From: Crambe crambe
Taxonomy: Eukaryota; Porifera; Demospongiae; Poecilosclerida; Crambeidae
Direction of reading: 5' to 3'
NCBI GenBank assembly: GCA_963924555.1
Contig: OZ004582.1
Span: 5,952,001 to 6,016,000 of the forward strand
Length of the DNA stretch: 64,000 nucleotides
This document shows positions 1 to 11,301 of the stretch, one piece after another. Every line of letters starts with the position of its first letter. Positions within the stretch are counted from its first letter, which is position 1. The translations under genes were made by a program, and so were the position numbers. The notes beneath the pieces were generated by a model. It worked only from the letters and a program-made list of their open reading frames with translations. It ran no database searches and was not told the origin of the DNA.

Positions 1-465
1 GTGGTCTTCTTGTGCATGTGCATGAATTAGAAATCAATGATGTAATGATAAGAGATTAAGTTATAGATATGATGTATCAAGTTATTATAGTGTAATGTGG
101 CCGACTTGCGGAATATCTCGCAATCAGAGTAGGAGGTTTACAGCAGCAAATATTATCTTATAACTCACAATTTTAGCACACTAACAACTGACAAGACTAC
201 TACTTATATATACTAGACAGAAAGATGATGACCTAATGTATGATGTGTGTATGCAGTGATCCATTGATGTGAATGCATGGTAGAGCTTACAGTCAGTCGT
301 GGACTATGACACAAAATACAACTAAACCTCAGACACAACACATGACATCATTCTGTAGCTAAACTGTCACTATCCACAATCAATGGATGGCTAGGCCACA
401 AAATGATTAACACTTATTAAAACTACTTAACACTGTTACAATAGTTATAAATATCATCATTACAG
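1..465. other. Non-coding, AT-rich DNA
   Basis: No exon-like open frame with splice borders was recognised here. It is probably an intron or the 5' flank of the ZU5-type gene whose first visible exon starts at 466. Confidence 0.5.
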
Positions 466-3400
466 TATCCACAGCCATCCCTGAGCTCAAAAGTGAAATC
501 GCAGAAATCAAGTTGGAATTGCAGCATGTCAAACAGTTTATCATGTCTCAGCAATTGAAGGAAAGGTCAAATGTATTATTATCCCACACCAATGCAGGTG
601 ACTGGCTGTTATAGTATAGCTAAAAGCCTCTTAGGTACTTAACGAATGTTTGAGGCACATTGGCATTGGTGGAGCCAAATGTAGAGTATGCAAATGTCTG
701 ATGCATGCATGTATCATTTAGATCTGTGGATAAGGTATACATAATTTAGCATAGCTCTCTGGATTCTGACAGAATTACAACCTCTAATTCCTCTCCATAC
801 GTAATAAGTCCATGGTTTAATCAGGATTGTAAAGAAAACTTAACTCAAGGGATCAACTGATATAAACATCTTTGTGTAGAAATTGTACGCAGCATCTTGC
901 TTTCTAACATTTTATGATGATGGCTCTCTGTGATCATTATGATTATAGTAGCTATATGCTTATATCTTGCTAGCTAGTCAACCTCCAGGACACTCCCAAA
1001 AGGGCAAATTATAACTCTCAACAAGGAAAATCTATATTGTATCAGAGGCTTCACTAATGTGATACCAATGAAGCAATTATATGAATACCTATTGGAGCTC
1101 TATCTCATGAAACAATATCTATGTATATTTATTGTAGCATCTACCATATTATGTCAACAAAGCCTGATGATCACTAATAAGGGTGAAACATATATCTGGA
1201 AAGGAGCTGGTATGAGGATAACAGTTCCTGAGAACATACTACCAGAAAATGTACAACAAGGACAGATTCGTGTCCGTTTATCAATGTTTGATAACCTTGG
1301 GAATGGAAGTGAGAATCAATTTGTTAGTCCTACTTATTGGATCACACCAAATTTCCAAATGACGAAGCCAATCAACATTCAACTTCAGCACTGTGCAGCT
1401 AATTCCCAACAAGAACTATTTTTTATAAAAATACCTGACGACCATGGGGAAGTTACAAAGTTGGATCAAGGTGTTTTCAGCAAAGTAACTGGCTCTGTCG
1501 AAAGAAATGAATTTTCTGGGCTGGTAATCGCAGCACCAAGAGGCGTTAAAATGGAAATGTTAGGCAGAGTGTTTTACAAAGTTTCAGGGCAGAATCTGAC
1601 ATGCATTGAATTTATTGTAACTCTGAAGTTGGATATTTTACTATTGGTATAATGTTTAGTTAAAAGATTATGCTAGAGTGTTAGCTATAGTTATAGCTAA
1701 TTGATAGGGGCGGGGGGGGGGGGTAGTTCACTCCTTTTCTTCACCCTTGCTATAAGCTATAATTATGTTGTATCCAATCAGCAGCTAGCATAGTTATTAT
1801 GTGATAGCTAAACACATGACTGTCCATCAGGGGTGTATCCACGTCCACCACTCCAGTTTAGTCCAGTTTTCACCGGACCACTTTTATACGAAATTCACAC
1901 TAGCATAACTTTACTGATCAAAAAGTGGGCATGGCCATCTGAAAATTTCCACACACAAGCACACCAGACCACTCAAAATTCTGTGGATACACCCCTGTCC
2001 ATGTATGTACAGCTACACTAAAAGCAACTTGACACACACTCAAACTTGCTATCGTTGCAGAGACTGGATTTGGAATACAAAGAATGGAAAGAAGGAAAAG
2101 AATTGCCTATAGAATTTGAGGAAGAGTCTTCACACATTATGCTAGATATACCATCAACTGGAAAGGAAATAGAAGACTTCATAATCGTCCCTGCTTCTGC
2201 ACCATCAGTAAGTTACACTATTGGCAAGTGAAGCAAACCAATCATGTTAGTTATAATGTCCATACATGTATGAGCATGCACATTATACAAACCTTCTCTC
2301 TACAAAGGACAAAAGGCTGGATCCCAAGTATGTCCATTATTTGGAAGTACAACTAAGTTATAATTATATGCATACATACTTTAGTATCTATTGATCTAGC
2401 TATCTATTTAATCTAGTAGATCGCTGGCCATAAACAATTTAATGCAGCCATTCCCAGTGAAGCACTCAGACACTGGGCATGCATGGGCTTTGCTCACCAA
2501 CATGCATGCTAAGCGAGAAATAACAAACTAGTTTTTTTAAAATTAATCTAGATTTCCAAAGACAGTGTAATGGATTTATTAATATCATCAGAACAATGGC
2601 AATTTCCAGTCTGCCACCTTGATGTTAATCGAATTCCTGCTTGTCAACTGTTATCCAGGCCTGTGAGTACCACCAAAGAGAGGATCGTACATATCATTGG
2701 TGCATGTGCCCCAAATAATTACATCATTCTTGGAAGTGAAGAGTATCGTGACAAAGGTACCAATAATTTTATTGCTATAGGCAGTTGATAAGCCAGTTAC
2801 AGAAATGGTACCACCATAGAACCTTATTATTATTCATAGATCATAGCTATTTATTGCTATAGGTGACAGTGCTTGGGAAAAGGTACCTTTTCGCGCACAA
2901 AAATTCATAATTGAGTTATTGGTATCATTTTAAAGCTCTTAATCTGGAGATTTACATGGCTTTTAAATCAAATTTATACACCACTTTGTTCCTGCACATT
3001 TTATATGTAGCTTGTAAACTTTACAAGTGTTTAACAGCTTTTAATGTTTTGCGTGAAAAGGTACCTTTTCCCAAGTACTGTCACAATTCATTTATTATTA
3101 GGCAGTTGCAGAAATATTATGTATCTGTACCACCATAGAACCTTATTATTATTTCATGGACCATATTACCCTCAGTTCACTTTCATTGATGTCTCTGAAA
3201 TACTAGTCTGGCATTGTCAGCCCCTGAGAGCTGTGTTTTAATAAAGAGCCTGGCCTGAAGCTTGAACAGCTAGAAGTTGTATCAGTGATTTTCAAGGGCG
3301 ATGTGTTCGCAATTCTACCGACTGGCTTCGGAAAATTATTCAACACGGATATTTTTGAGAGCGTGCACGGGTGTCACAAGTAGAGCTTCCAGACCACTTT

Positions 3401-5424
3401 TCTTCCCCCTCCCCCAAATAGAAGAAAAGCTGGGCTGGTGATGCCAGACTAGTGAATAGAGAATTTCATTTCAGCCAATGCAATGATGAACTGTAGCTGC
3501 ATGGCTAATGATATGTATATGAATCAATGGTTAGCAGTAATTTTCATCCCCCATGATTCAGAACGTCCTTTGAGATATAAATCAAAGATCATATACACAC
3601 CAGTGGATGCGAATGAATGTGTCATATGCATTACAATCAAGGAGGTAGGTTTGGAAGTAGGTACATTATACAGCGTTTACCGTATGGTTGTATATTTGTA
3701 TAGTGTAGTGTAGTAATGGCGGAAATATCACATTTATATATTACAGTGGAACCTCTAAATGCGGACACCCTTGGGACCAGCGAAAAGTGTCCTGATTAGA
3801 GAGGTCTCCCTATTTTAGGGGTTAAAGTATACACATATATAATTATTGTGTTGGGAGAAGAAAAAATGTCCTGATTAGAGAGGTTTTTGCATTTCAGGGA
3901 GTCCACATTTAGGGGTTCCACTGTAATGATTAAAAGGGTTCTCCTCCCAATACTATCTAGAATATACATTTCAGGGAGTCCACATTTAGGGGTTCCACTG
4001 TATAGGGAAATGTGGTTAGTGAAGCTTTAGCTAATGACATCACCTTATCGATCTGGAACCAGAAGAATACATAATAGCACCCGACCCCTAGTGGTTCGCT
4101 AACTAAATCCCAGGCAATCGTACATAGCCAGCTCATGACATGATTATAATGGAGATAGGGTGGCGTGATGACATTTGATCTCTTGACATGACTACAATTA
4201 TAATGAGGATATTTGATGCTAATCTAGTTTATCTCATGACTATTATTGCAAGCGAAGCCACTAGGGGGTCGAATTAGAAGGCGTTAGTATTATCGTACAT
4301 ACGTTCTTCCGGTTCTGTCCTTTGCAATACAGTGATATAGTTTCATTCGCCACAATGCTTTGCATTTCCCTAGTAATGGAGATAGGGTGGCATGATTAAT
4401 CTATATTCTATGTATGTATATGTTATAGGCTTCAATAATTTCCCAAAATATCTATGAGGAAGATACATCACACCTCACTGCTATTCAGGACGTTGAATTC
4501 CTTGATAAGTCAATCAGTATCGATCTGCCACTCACTCTTGGAGACTGGGAATTGGAAGCAATGAATCATGCTGAGGTACAAATTATAGTAGCAAGATGTA
4601 CGTAGCTAGGATTAATTATTGCTTAAGCTAGCTACATGCACAGAGGCAAAGAACCCTATGGAATTCGGGTGTAGAGGCCGAGCATAACAAGGCAATATAC
4701 TAGTCTAGTCATTAGACCCTTCTTCATTCATTCTTTCTTTCTTTCTTTCTTTCTTTCTTCTTTCTTTCTTTCTCTCCTTCTTTCTTTCCAGATTCAATTG
4801 AAATCTTGCACTCATCCTGAAAATTCTCATACAATCAAAATAAGAGCCATGCGAAAGGATAGAGACTCTGTCAGTCCACTACGTGGCATAGTATTCCTGA
4901 AGGGGGCCGCCTCTCCATGCAATTATTTTAATATTGTTTATACAGGAGGTACATAACCATAACTACCTGTAGCTGCAGTGTGTAAGTCTCTCAGGTGATA
5001 TAGGCAATATTATTACGTATGTATTTACCTTTATAGTTTTAAAAAAAGTGTTAATATCAATTATACAGTCTATTAATTTATTTTTACTTTCATTATAGTA
5101 TCACCCTTATCTTGTGATCAGCATGAGGAACCTTCACACACCAAAGAGATTGAGAAACAAAACAAAGGAATAAAAAAGAAGCCTGGCCTTTCAAGTACTC
5201 TTAAGAAACAAGAGAAAATTCCTGACATTTTATATGTAAGTGCTATACAGAAGCAGAAAAAATTCCAGAAGGAAATTCTTTCGAAATCAGAGATGCTAAC
5301 TGCTATAGAACAAAAGAATCAAGGCTCAACAAGTTTAGTCGTGAATGAATCATTAAAAAATACTTATAGAAAGCGTGGAGAACTTAAAAGTACAAGAAAA
5401 AGTTGGCACAGGCAGAGTATGTGA
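466..5424 (+). CDS. ZU5-type multi-exon gene, copy 1 (5' partial)
   Basis: Eight exons join with consistent phase: 466-597, 1138-1646, 2061-2207, 2552-2756, 3475-3644, 4429-4575, 4792-4948 and 5099-5424 (stop TGA). Exon 466-597 encodes a charged helix that looks like a coiled coil. Exon 1138-1646 encodes a ZU5-like beta fold (GAGMRITVPENILPE, then VSPTYWITP); ZU5 occurs in UNC5, ankyrin and PIDD-type scaffolds. Exon 2061-2207 (YKEWKEGKELPIEFEEE) may be a UPA-like continuation. The middle exons (LISSEQWQFPVCHLDV onward) match no family I know. The last exon is Lys/Gln-rich and helical. Exon 2 has an alternative in-phase donor at 1617. No initiator Met is visible, so the start lies upstream of 466 or outside the window. 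Compared with unit 2, the last exon has a 39-nt in-frame deletion. The product is probably a cytoplasmic signalling scaffold; that is inference. Confidence 0.6.
1712..1723 (+). repeat. Poly-G tract (12 G)
   Basis: Twelve uninterrupted G residues in an intron. It is the shortest of four long G runs in the window. Confidence 0.9.
1828..1997. mobile_element. 170-bp MITE with perfect 15-bp inverted ends
   Basis: The ends CAGGGGTGTATCCAC and GTGGATACACCCCTG are exact inverted repeats, flanked by a direct TCCAT on both sides that fits a 5-bp target duplication. The CAGGGGTG end resembles hAT-type termini, although hAT normally makes an 8-bp duplication. It sits in the intron between the ZU5 and UPA-like exons and has no coding capacity. 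Confidence 0.75.
2864..3083. mobile_element. MITE with about 30-bp inverted ends (unit 1)
   Basis: The left end TGACAGTGCTTGGGAAAAGG and the right end (complement of CCTTTTCCCAAGTACTGTCA) form inverted termini that each contain the palindrome AAAAGGTACCTTTT. It is intronic in the ZU5-type gene. The unit 2 copy at 27223-27475 is longer by about 30 bp inside, so the two have diverged by an indel. Confidence 0.7.
3742..4002. repeat. GGTTCCACTGTA-family repeat plus solo end
   Basis: 3742-3925 begins TACAGTGGAACCTCTAAATG and ends with the inverted equivalent TTTAGGGGTTCCACTGTA. A second solo end lies at about 3966-4002. Related ends recur at 10820-10846, 13154-13300, 13615-13660, 21600-21680, 37775-37790, 38805-38865, 45650-45770 and 58000-58145, so this is a dispersed non-autonomous family. 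A matching pair is at 28125-28382 in unit 2. Confidence 0.7.
4003..4372. repeat. Foldback (inverted-repeat) element
   Basis: The interval starts TAGGGAAATG and ends CATTTCCCTA. Internally, GCACCCGACCCCTAGTGG near 4078 pairs with the inverted CCACTAGGGGGTCGAATT near 4258. No open frame was seen. The same structure is in unit 2 at about 28384-28754. Confidence 0.6.
4731..4788. repeat. (CTTT)n microsatellite
   Basis: An imperfect CTTT run that merges into the pyrimidine tract of the acceptor at 4791. The unit 2 counterpart at about 29100-29194 is longer, so array length differs between units directly upstream of the same exon. Confidence 0.85.
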
Positions 5425-5429
5425 AATGG

Positions 5430-5920
5430 TAGTTGTATCCAACTTTATATTATAGTCAAGTATTCTATGTAGCTTTCACTGTGTAGCTAAATTTGTGGGG
5501 TAAAATTTGTGGTTTTTGTTTTGAAATGTGCACCACATAAATTCTTGTTTCTGTTATCACAACCATGACACTATACATAATGATTGGTATTTGCCCATTT
5601 ATATAAGTTTGTTACCATTGATTGGAGTTGGATAGCTGTACATAATATGCTAGCTAGACCTGGTATAATACTGAAATAGCTGATATCACACAGGTGAAAA
5701 AATTTTTCTAGCTATTCTATCCTTCTGCCTCTTTCGGCTATCACCCTCTTCAACTAGGTGATGGCCACATCAAGTGTGATTGATTTTGAGGGCAATTCAC
5801 TAGAGAATACATACATGCACAGTAGGAAGTATAATTTAATTAATGGTTCAGAGTTCAAGTGATAACTTACATAGCAGATCTGTAGAGAAAAAGGCTTAAG
5901 TTACGAGGCTACTGCTTTGC
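5430..5920. other. Intergenic spacer and copied GMC 5' flank
   Basis: The part from about 5500 to 5920 is similar to the sequence directly upstream of the full GMC gene (about 8300-8740), so the GMC fragment was copied together with its presumed promoter. No independent gene was seen. Confidence 0.6.
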
Positions 5921-5923
5921 AGG

Positions 5924-6238
5924 ATGGAGCGATTTCTTCAGTCCATGGTAGTGCTTCTCTTGGCTTTCATAGCTGTGAAGTTTTGGACGTGGGACCCGAG
6001 CAACTACCCCTACCGCCCTGTCGAAGACTCCGAGTATGACTACATCATTGTGGGTGGAGGATCTGCTGGCTGTGTGCTCGCTAACAGGCTGAGTGAGATC
6101 CAAAACGCTACTGTTCTCCTAATAGAAGCAGGAGATCCAGATGACAAGAAAGAAATCCACATTCCACTTGCTTATATCAAACTCCAGAAGTCTGAAATTG
6201 ATTGGCAGTTTTTAACAGTGCCTCAGAAACACTCCTGA
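5924..6238 (+). pseudogene. GMC oxidoreductase 5' fragment, unit 1
   Basis: Encodes the first 104 residues of the GMC protein at 8745: hydrophobic N-terminal anchor, [16 protein letters not shown]-binding loop and LLIEAG. Similarity stops after QKHS, where a TGA follows and the sequence becomes unrelated. It therefore lacks the GMC signatures, substrate domain and catalytic His/Asn, and cannot be a functional oxidoreductase. The frame is intact up to the stop and the 5' flank matches the full gene, so a short peptide could still be made. This is probably a partial local duplication that predates the large one, because unit 2 has it too. Confidence 0.85.
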
Positions 6239-6240
6239 AC

Positions 6241-6890
6241 ATGTAGTAGTGAGTAAGCAAGACTACGGTTCCATCTTGATTCTACTCAAAAGTTAGGTAT
6301 GTATTGCTGTACTCTTGTCAGCCACAAGCTGCCACATAATACTTTAATGTCGTAATTAAAAATTAATTTAATTATAATAATTACAATAAGTATTTAATTT
6401 ACAATAAGTATTTAATTAGAAATTAAATACTAAAATACTTTAGTGCTTGTCAGCCACAAGTTGATAGTGAATGAGTGATGAGAATGAATAAGTGTGATTA
6501 GCTAGCTACAGTTTGTGACAAGATCTGCACAGTTTAAAATAGGAGTCTAGAAGGTCTTGAACAGAGCAGATCTGATTCTCCTATGGAGTGTTGCAATTGA
6601 GGTAATTGTGTAATTTTAAGTGCTAACCCTCAGTGCAGGAGCTGATTAGAACACTACTGTATTTCCTCTAATAAAAGCCAGGGCCTCTGTTTCCTTTATG
6701 AAACATCAACTGCTAGTCATACACTTAGTGAATGACCTTTTGATTACAGGAGGTACATAACCATAACTAGCTGTAGCTGCAGTGTGCAATAGTTATAGTC
6801 TCTCAGGTGATATACGTAGGCAATATTATTATGTATCTTACCTTTACAGTTTAAAAAGGGTTAGCTAATATCAATTATATTTTTACTTTC
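6241..6890. other. Non-coding spacer
   Basis: AT-rich and including repeated AATTAAAT-type runs near 6355-6440. A copy of the end of the penultimate ZU5-gene exon (ACAGGAGGTACATAACC) appears near 6747, marking where the local duplication of the last exon begins. Confidence 0.6.
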
Positions 6891-6897
6891 ATTATAG

Positions 6898-7254
6898 TAT
6901 CACCTGTGTCTTGTGATCAGCATGAGGAACCTTCACACACCAAAGAAATATTCAATTTTGAGGACTTGAAGGAATCATTAAGAGACATTGAGAAACAAAA
7001 CAAAGAATTAAAAAAGAAGCCTGGCCTTGAACAAGAGAATGTTCCTAACATTTTACATATAAGTGCTATACAGAAACAGAAAAAATTCCAAAGGAAATTC
7101 TTTTGAAATCAGAGATGCTAACTACTTTAGAACAAAAGAATCAAACCTCTACAAGTTTAGTTGTGAACGAATCATTAAAAAACACTTATACAAAGCTCGG
7201 AGAACTGAAAAGTACAAGAAAAAGTTGGCACAGGCAGAGTATGTGAAACGGTAG
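6898..7254 (+). pseudogene. Decayed duplicate of the last ZU5-gene exon, unit 1
   Basis: After an intact acceptor (TTCATTATAG) this matches the terminal exon at 5099-5424 and keeps the FNFEDLKESLRD segment lost there. A 1-nt deletion (TTCCAAAGGAAA for TTCCAGAAGGAAA) shifts the frame to an early TGA at about 7106. Unit 2 has the same frameshift (31380-31736), so decay preceded the large duplication. It could still act as an alternative last exon giving a shorter tail. Confidence 0.75.
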
Positions 7255-7364
7255 CTGTATCCAACTTCATATTATAGCCAAGTTCTTTTGTTATTCTCTG
7301 TGTGTAGCTAACACCTAGGGCATGGTATAGGGAACAGTGTGTTGAATTAAATTTCCCATAACCA

Positions 7365-7810
7365 TGTTATGATGGTTATGATGGTTATGATTTCATTGGA
7401 GAATTATACACTGTGTTAGCTATTACATATCTTACACAAGGATGGATGAATAATTTCATTGAAGAAAGCTATTCCATATCTTGCACATACTGGCTATTAT
7501 TTTATACGGTTATAATTGTACACTATGGTGATGGTTATGAAAAATCGTACATCATGGTTATGGTGGTTATAATTGGTTATACATGGTTATTGGTGACATA
7601 TTCAGTTTCATGCATGGTTATTGATAGTACATTAGTAGCCTATTATTGACGGTTATTATGGTTATTGATGGTTTATACATGGTTAAGGAATTATACAATG
7701 TCATGCATAATATTATGATTATTGATGGTAGTTAGTTGCTTATACATGGTTATTATGGTTAATTATATATGGTTATCGATGGTTATTGATGGTTTATACA
7801 TGGTTAAGAA
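7365..7810. repeat. Degenerate ATGGTTAT-rich array, unit 1
   Basis: Dozens of variants of ATGGTTAT, TGGTTATTGATGG and TTTATACATGGTT follow one another without a fixed period. Open frames inside it are by-products of the repeat. The unit 2 copy is at about 31847-32292. Confidence 0.8.
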
Positions 7811-7854
7811 CAGTCAAATGATGTGAAGGAGATTGAAATTGTTACTATCTATAG

Positions 7855-8040
7855 AAGAGTAATAGAAATGCAAAAGAAATATGTCCACAGGATGTATGCA
7901 GAATGAAACGGGAAAATAAACGATCATGGTGGGTGCAGTGCATTGAATGTGAACAATGGTACCACATTAGATGTGTCAAGATTACTAAAAAGGAGGCTGA
8001 GGAACATGATTTTACATGCCTTAAATGTACTGAAGTTTAA
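7855..8040 (+). CDS. Orphan PHD-finger terminal exon, unit 1
   Basis: After a good acceptor (TTACTATCTATAG) the frame runs 61 residues to TAA and encodes one C4HC3 zinc finger: C10-x4-C15, C29-x2-C32, H37-x2-C40 and C55-x2-C58, with the W-Y-H core (ECEQWYHIRC). PHD fingers bind histone H3 tails or act as E3-like modules. The protein would end two residues after the last zinc ligand pair. No upstream exon with matching phase was identified: joining to the ZU5-type last exon or its decayed copy does not give an open frame. The exon is the same by eye in unit 2 (32337-32522). It may be the tail of a gene whose 5' part was lost, or part of a transposon-borne protein. Confidence 0.65.
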   Translation, partial: KSNRNAKEICPQDVCRMKRENKRSWWVQCIECEQWYHIRCVKITKKEAEEHDFTCLKCTEV

Positions 8041-8744
8041 TTCTCTACACTTTCACAACCATTTTATGTTCATAATCATTCATAATACAATAAATAATAC
8101 AATAATAATTGGTGTGTGCCATGCATGGCCGCTGGCTTCTGGTGTTTTAAAACACTGGTGTCAATGGTTTGTAATCCTTGTAATGAGTGCATGAAATACT
8201 TTTAATTAATTATGTGCTCGTGGTCTATATTATATACCCTACCTTCAACTTGTTTCCTCTAACCTGCCAATGCAGTTAAATTCAAAAAAAAAATTGTGGG
8301 GTAAGGTTCTTTGTTTTGAAATATGCACCACATAAATTCTGTTATCATAACCATGACACTATACATGATTGGTATTTGCCCATTTATATAAGTTTGTTAC
8401 CACTGTTATTATTAGACTGGAGTTGGATAGCTGTACATAGCTATATGCTAGCTAGCTACCTGGTATATATAATATTGAATAATATAGCTGAAATCACACA
8501 GGTGAAACATATTTTTCTACCTATTCTATCCATCTTCCTCTTTCGGCTATCACTAGGAGATGACCACATCAAGTGTCATTGATTTTGAGGTATGATAATA
8601 GGCTGCCTTCAATTCACTGGAGAATACATGCATGCACAGGAAGTATAATTTAATTAATAGTTCAGAGTTCAAGTGATAACTTATATGATATAGCAGATCT
8701 GCTAGAGAAAAAGGGTTTAAGTTACGAGATTACTGCTTTGCAGG
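8041..8744. other. Spacer and 5' flank of the GMC gene
   Basis: No further gene seen. A 3' splice-site-like TGCTTTGCAG ends one base before the GMC ATG, and ATGACC...GATTTTGAG followed by GTATGA lies at about 8561-8590. A spliced 5' leader exon is therefore plausible; joining that short frame directly would not be in phase with the GMC frame. Confidence 0.5.
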
Positions 8745-10580
8745 ATGGAGCGATTTCTTCAGTCCATGATAGTGCTTCTCTTGGCTTTCATAGCTGTGAA
8801 ATTTTGGACGTGGGACCCGAGCAGCTACCCCTACCGCCCTGTCGAAGACTCCGAGTATGACTACATCATCGTAGGTGGAGGATCTGCTGGCTGTGTGCTC
8901 GCTAACAGGCTGAGTGAGATCCAAAACGCTACTGTTCTCCTAATAGAAGCAGGAGAGCCAGATTATAAGAAAGAAATCCACATTCCACTTGCTTATATCA
9001 CACTCCAGAAGTCTGAAATCGATTGGCAGTTTTTGACTGTGCCTCAGAAACACTCTTGCTCTTTACTTGATTCCAAGCGATCGTGCTGGCCTAGAGGTAA
9101 AGTATTAGGTGGAACAAGTGCTATTAATGCTATGGTGTACACTAGAGGAAATAAACAAGATTATGAAAGATGGGAACGTGTTTACGGAGCTGATGGGTGG
9201 GGCTGGGACGATGTTTTTCCTTATTTTTTGAAATCCGAAGACTTCCAAACAGACGGTGATGAAGGTTATCACACTCAGGGAGGGCCTTTGATCGTCACTA
9301 AATCTTCTTATGTGACACCAGCCTCACATGCCTTTGTTGAAGCCGGCAAGGAATTAGGGTTTAGGGAACTTGACTATAATGGAGCTTCTCAGATAGGTAT
9401 TAGTTTGACACAGCATACGATAAATAGGAGAGGCATTCGCTGGAGTACTGCAAAGGCATTTCTGCATCCTGTCCGACACCGGTCAAACCTGTTTGTCTGG
9501 ACTGGTAAATCAGTGACAAGTTTAGTGTTAGACGGAGATAGAGTTACTGGTGTTAAAGTTGTAGATACTAATGGATTGAATAGCAAAGAAGTCGTCATAA
9601 GAGGGAGAAAAGAAGTAATTTTATCTGCCGGTACTATAGGTTCTCCATACATCCTCTTGCTCTCTGGGATTGGTCCTGCTGATCACCTTAAAGAGGTAGG
9701 AATACCACTGAAAAAAGACCTTCCTGTAGGTAAGAATTTGCAAGATCATGTGATGATACCACTAAATTTCGTGACTGAGATTTCAATAGATAGTGAATTA
9801 TGCTTTACGAGACGCATGGCAGAATCTAAAAGTAGCCTCATGCAGTATTTGCTGTATGGAGCTGGTCCTTTGGCAGCCACAGTGCAAGAAGCTCATGCAT
9901 TTTATCAATCAGGTCTCCAGGCTAAAGGAGATGAAAGACCTGATTTGCACATGGTTTTTACAGCAGCTGGGAGTGATGCTACTATAGTGGGCAAGTATTG
10001 TTACACCATTGACATGTCACGACAAATATTTGGGGGAAAATCAGTGAACGATGAAGATTCAATCAATGGAGTTTTTGTACCTGGATTACTGCATCCCAAA
10101 AGTCGGGGAGAGATTCGTCTTGATCAAAAGGAGGTCAAGAATCCCCCCCTCATTGACCCTAATTATTTAAGTGATCCTGATGACGTTGAAGTTCTTCTAC
10201 AGGGAGTAAAGTATGCTGAGAGAATGTTGAACACTTCAGCTTTTGATACTTTTCGAACCGAAGGTGAAATTTCACTCTTGAATAGATTCACTTATAAGTC
10301 TCCCCATTCAAAAGGTTCCGATGAATTTTGGCGTTGGTACATTCGTGGAACCCCTTTGACAATCTACCACCCTGTTGGCACGTGCAAAATGGGAGGGGAA
10401 CAAGACTCTTCTCGTGTTGTCAATCCAAGATTATTGGTGGATGGTTTCAAGAATTTGAGAGTGGTCGATGCCTCTATCATGCCTGAGGTTACTAGCGGGA
10501 ATACCAATGCACCTGTCATCATGATTGCAGAAAAGGCAGCTGACATGATCAAGCAAGACAATAGTGAGATTGAATTGTAG
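8745..10580 (+). CDS. GMC-family FAD oxidoreductase (choline dehydrogenase-like), unit 1
   Basis: A single uninterrupted 611-residue frame. Residues 7-20 form a hydrophobic anchor or signal. GGGSAG at 44-49 and IEAG at 67-70 make the Rossmann FAD site. [20 protein letters not shown] at 116-135 is GMC signature 1, and [16 protein letters not shown] is signature 2. HPVGTCKMG (His about 542) and [16 protein letters not shown] (Asn about 588) carry the catalytic pair. Length is normal for glucose/choline dehydrogenase-type GMC enzymes, which oxidise an alcohol group using FAD. The substrate cannot be told from sequence. The start is the first Met, just after an acceptor-like TTTGCAG. The coding part has no intron, unlike the neighbours, which suggests an origin by retroposition or transfer. 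It differs from the unit 2 copy by three residues (H/L, G/E, N/D). Confidence 0.93.
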   Translation: MERFLQSMIVLLLAFIAVKFWTWDPSSYPYRPVEDSEYDYIIVGGGSAGCVLANRLSEIQNATVLLIEAGEPDYKKEIHIPLAYITLQKSEIDWQFLTVPQKHSCSLLDSKRSCWPRGKVLGGTSAINAMVYTRGNKQDYERWERVYGADGWGWDDVFPYFLKSEDFQTDGDEGYHTQGGPLIVTKSSYVTPASHAFVEAGKELGFRELDYNGASQIGISLTQHTINRRGIRWSTAKAFLHPVRHRSNLFVWTGKSVTSLVLDGDRVTGVKVVDTNGLNSKEVVIRGRKEVILSAGTIGSPYILLLSGIGPADHLKEVGIPLKKDLPVGKNLQDHVMIPLNFVTEISIDSELCFTRRMAESKSSLMQYLLYGAGPLAATVQEAHAFYQSGLQAKGDERPDLHMVFTAAGSDATIVGKYCYTIDMSRQIFGGKSVNDEDSINGVFVPGLLHPKSRGEIRLDQKEVKNPPLIDPNYLSDPDDVEVLLQGVKYAERMLNTSAFDTFRTEGEISLLNRFTYKSPHSKGSDEFWRWYIRGTPLTIYHPVGTCKMGGEQDSSRVVNPRLLVDGFKNLRVVDASIMPEVTSGNTNAPVIMIAEKAADMIKQDNSEIEL

Positions 10581-11188
10581 CTAGATTTGTCCTGTTAGCA
10601 TAAAATATTTAGAAAAAAAAAATCTTATAAATATTTTTTTAAGAATTTTTATTTTTGATATTTTTTTATTAAAAAAATTATTTCATTTTTGTTTTTTTAT
10701 ATAGAAATTTTTATGAAGGGTGTGTGATTCTATATAAAATATATTGTAAATAGCTAGAGAGGTTGTCCTCTGTATAGTAGATTGCCCTTAATGTTGAGAG
10801 GTTTGTCCTCTTTCAAAGTGTCCTTTATTGGAGGTTGCACTGTTGCTATTAAAGTAATGAACTGCATTGCAACTTCCTAGGCCCAGCTGTATGTAGCTAT
10901 GCCAACTATTATTGGGAGAGCCAGATATTCATTCATTGCTTGCTACCATAATAGGAACTTGAGGATACAATGATAGAATCCTGCAAAATAGACCTAAGAA
11001 TAAAGGAAAATATACTAGCTCAGTAGCACTGCAGTCAAGTGTTCAAATTTTATTATCCAAATCAAGAGTTTAGCTCAGGCGGTAGCTATTCAATTATTTC
11101 AAGGGTGCGAATCTTACGGTGAACTTTGCATAGTGATAAATAATTATGACTGTATTCAGTCTATGATTCAGTGGAGCCAGTCGTATTC
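10581..11188. other. 3' flank of the GMC gene and spacer
   Basis: A very A/T-rich 3' UTR-like part (10600-10740), then remnants of the GGTTCCACTGTA repeat family (10755-10846). Near identity with unit 2 ends at about 10930, after which the two copies differ strongly. Confidence 0.6.
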
Positions 11189-11203
11189 GGTAAAGGGTCG
11201 ACT
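11189..11203 (+). promoter_or_regulatory. GGTAAAGGGTCGACT promoter-proximal motif, mini-Delta A
   Basis: Lies about 100 bp before the ATG of mini-Delta A. The same core precedes mini-Deltas B (20027), C (35654, as GGTAAAGGGTCGGTT) and D (43512), and in reverse orientation the hydratase gene (60351-60365). Its role as an initiator or factor site is inference. Confidence 0.5.
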
Positions 11204-11301
11204 ACGCCAGACTATTGACGACTGCGCATACTCGTTTTTTTTTTGTTGTTGTTTTTTTGTGTATTTGCCCACTCAATGGCGGACAGATTCGAGAAATAAA
11301 C

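Noticed and set aside
7413-7649. 78-codon frame in the ATGGTTAT array
   Set aside because: Product of the degenerate repeat; no domain, and it is present with the array in both units.
8561-8590. Upstream coding exon MTTSSVIDFE spliced to the GMC gene
   Set aside because: Splicing its GT donor to the acceptor before the GMC ATG would read the GMC exon out of frame, so at most it is part of a 5' leader.
9389-9652. Minus-strand frames antisense to the GMC gene
   Set aside because: Shadow frames of a well-supported coding region; same in unit 2 (33868-34131).
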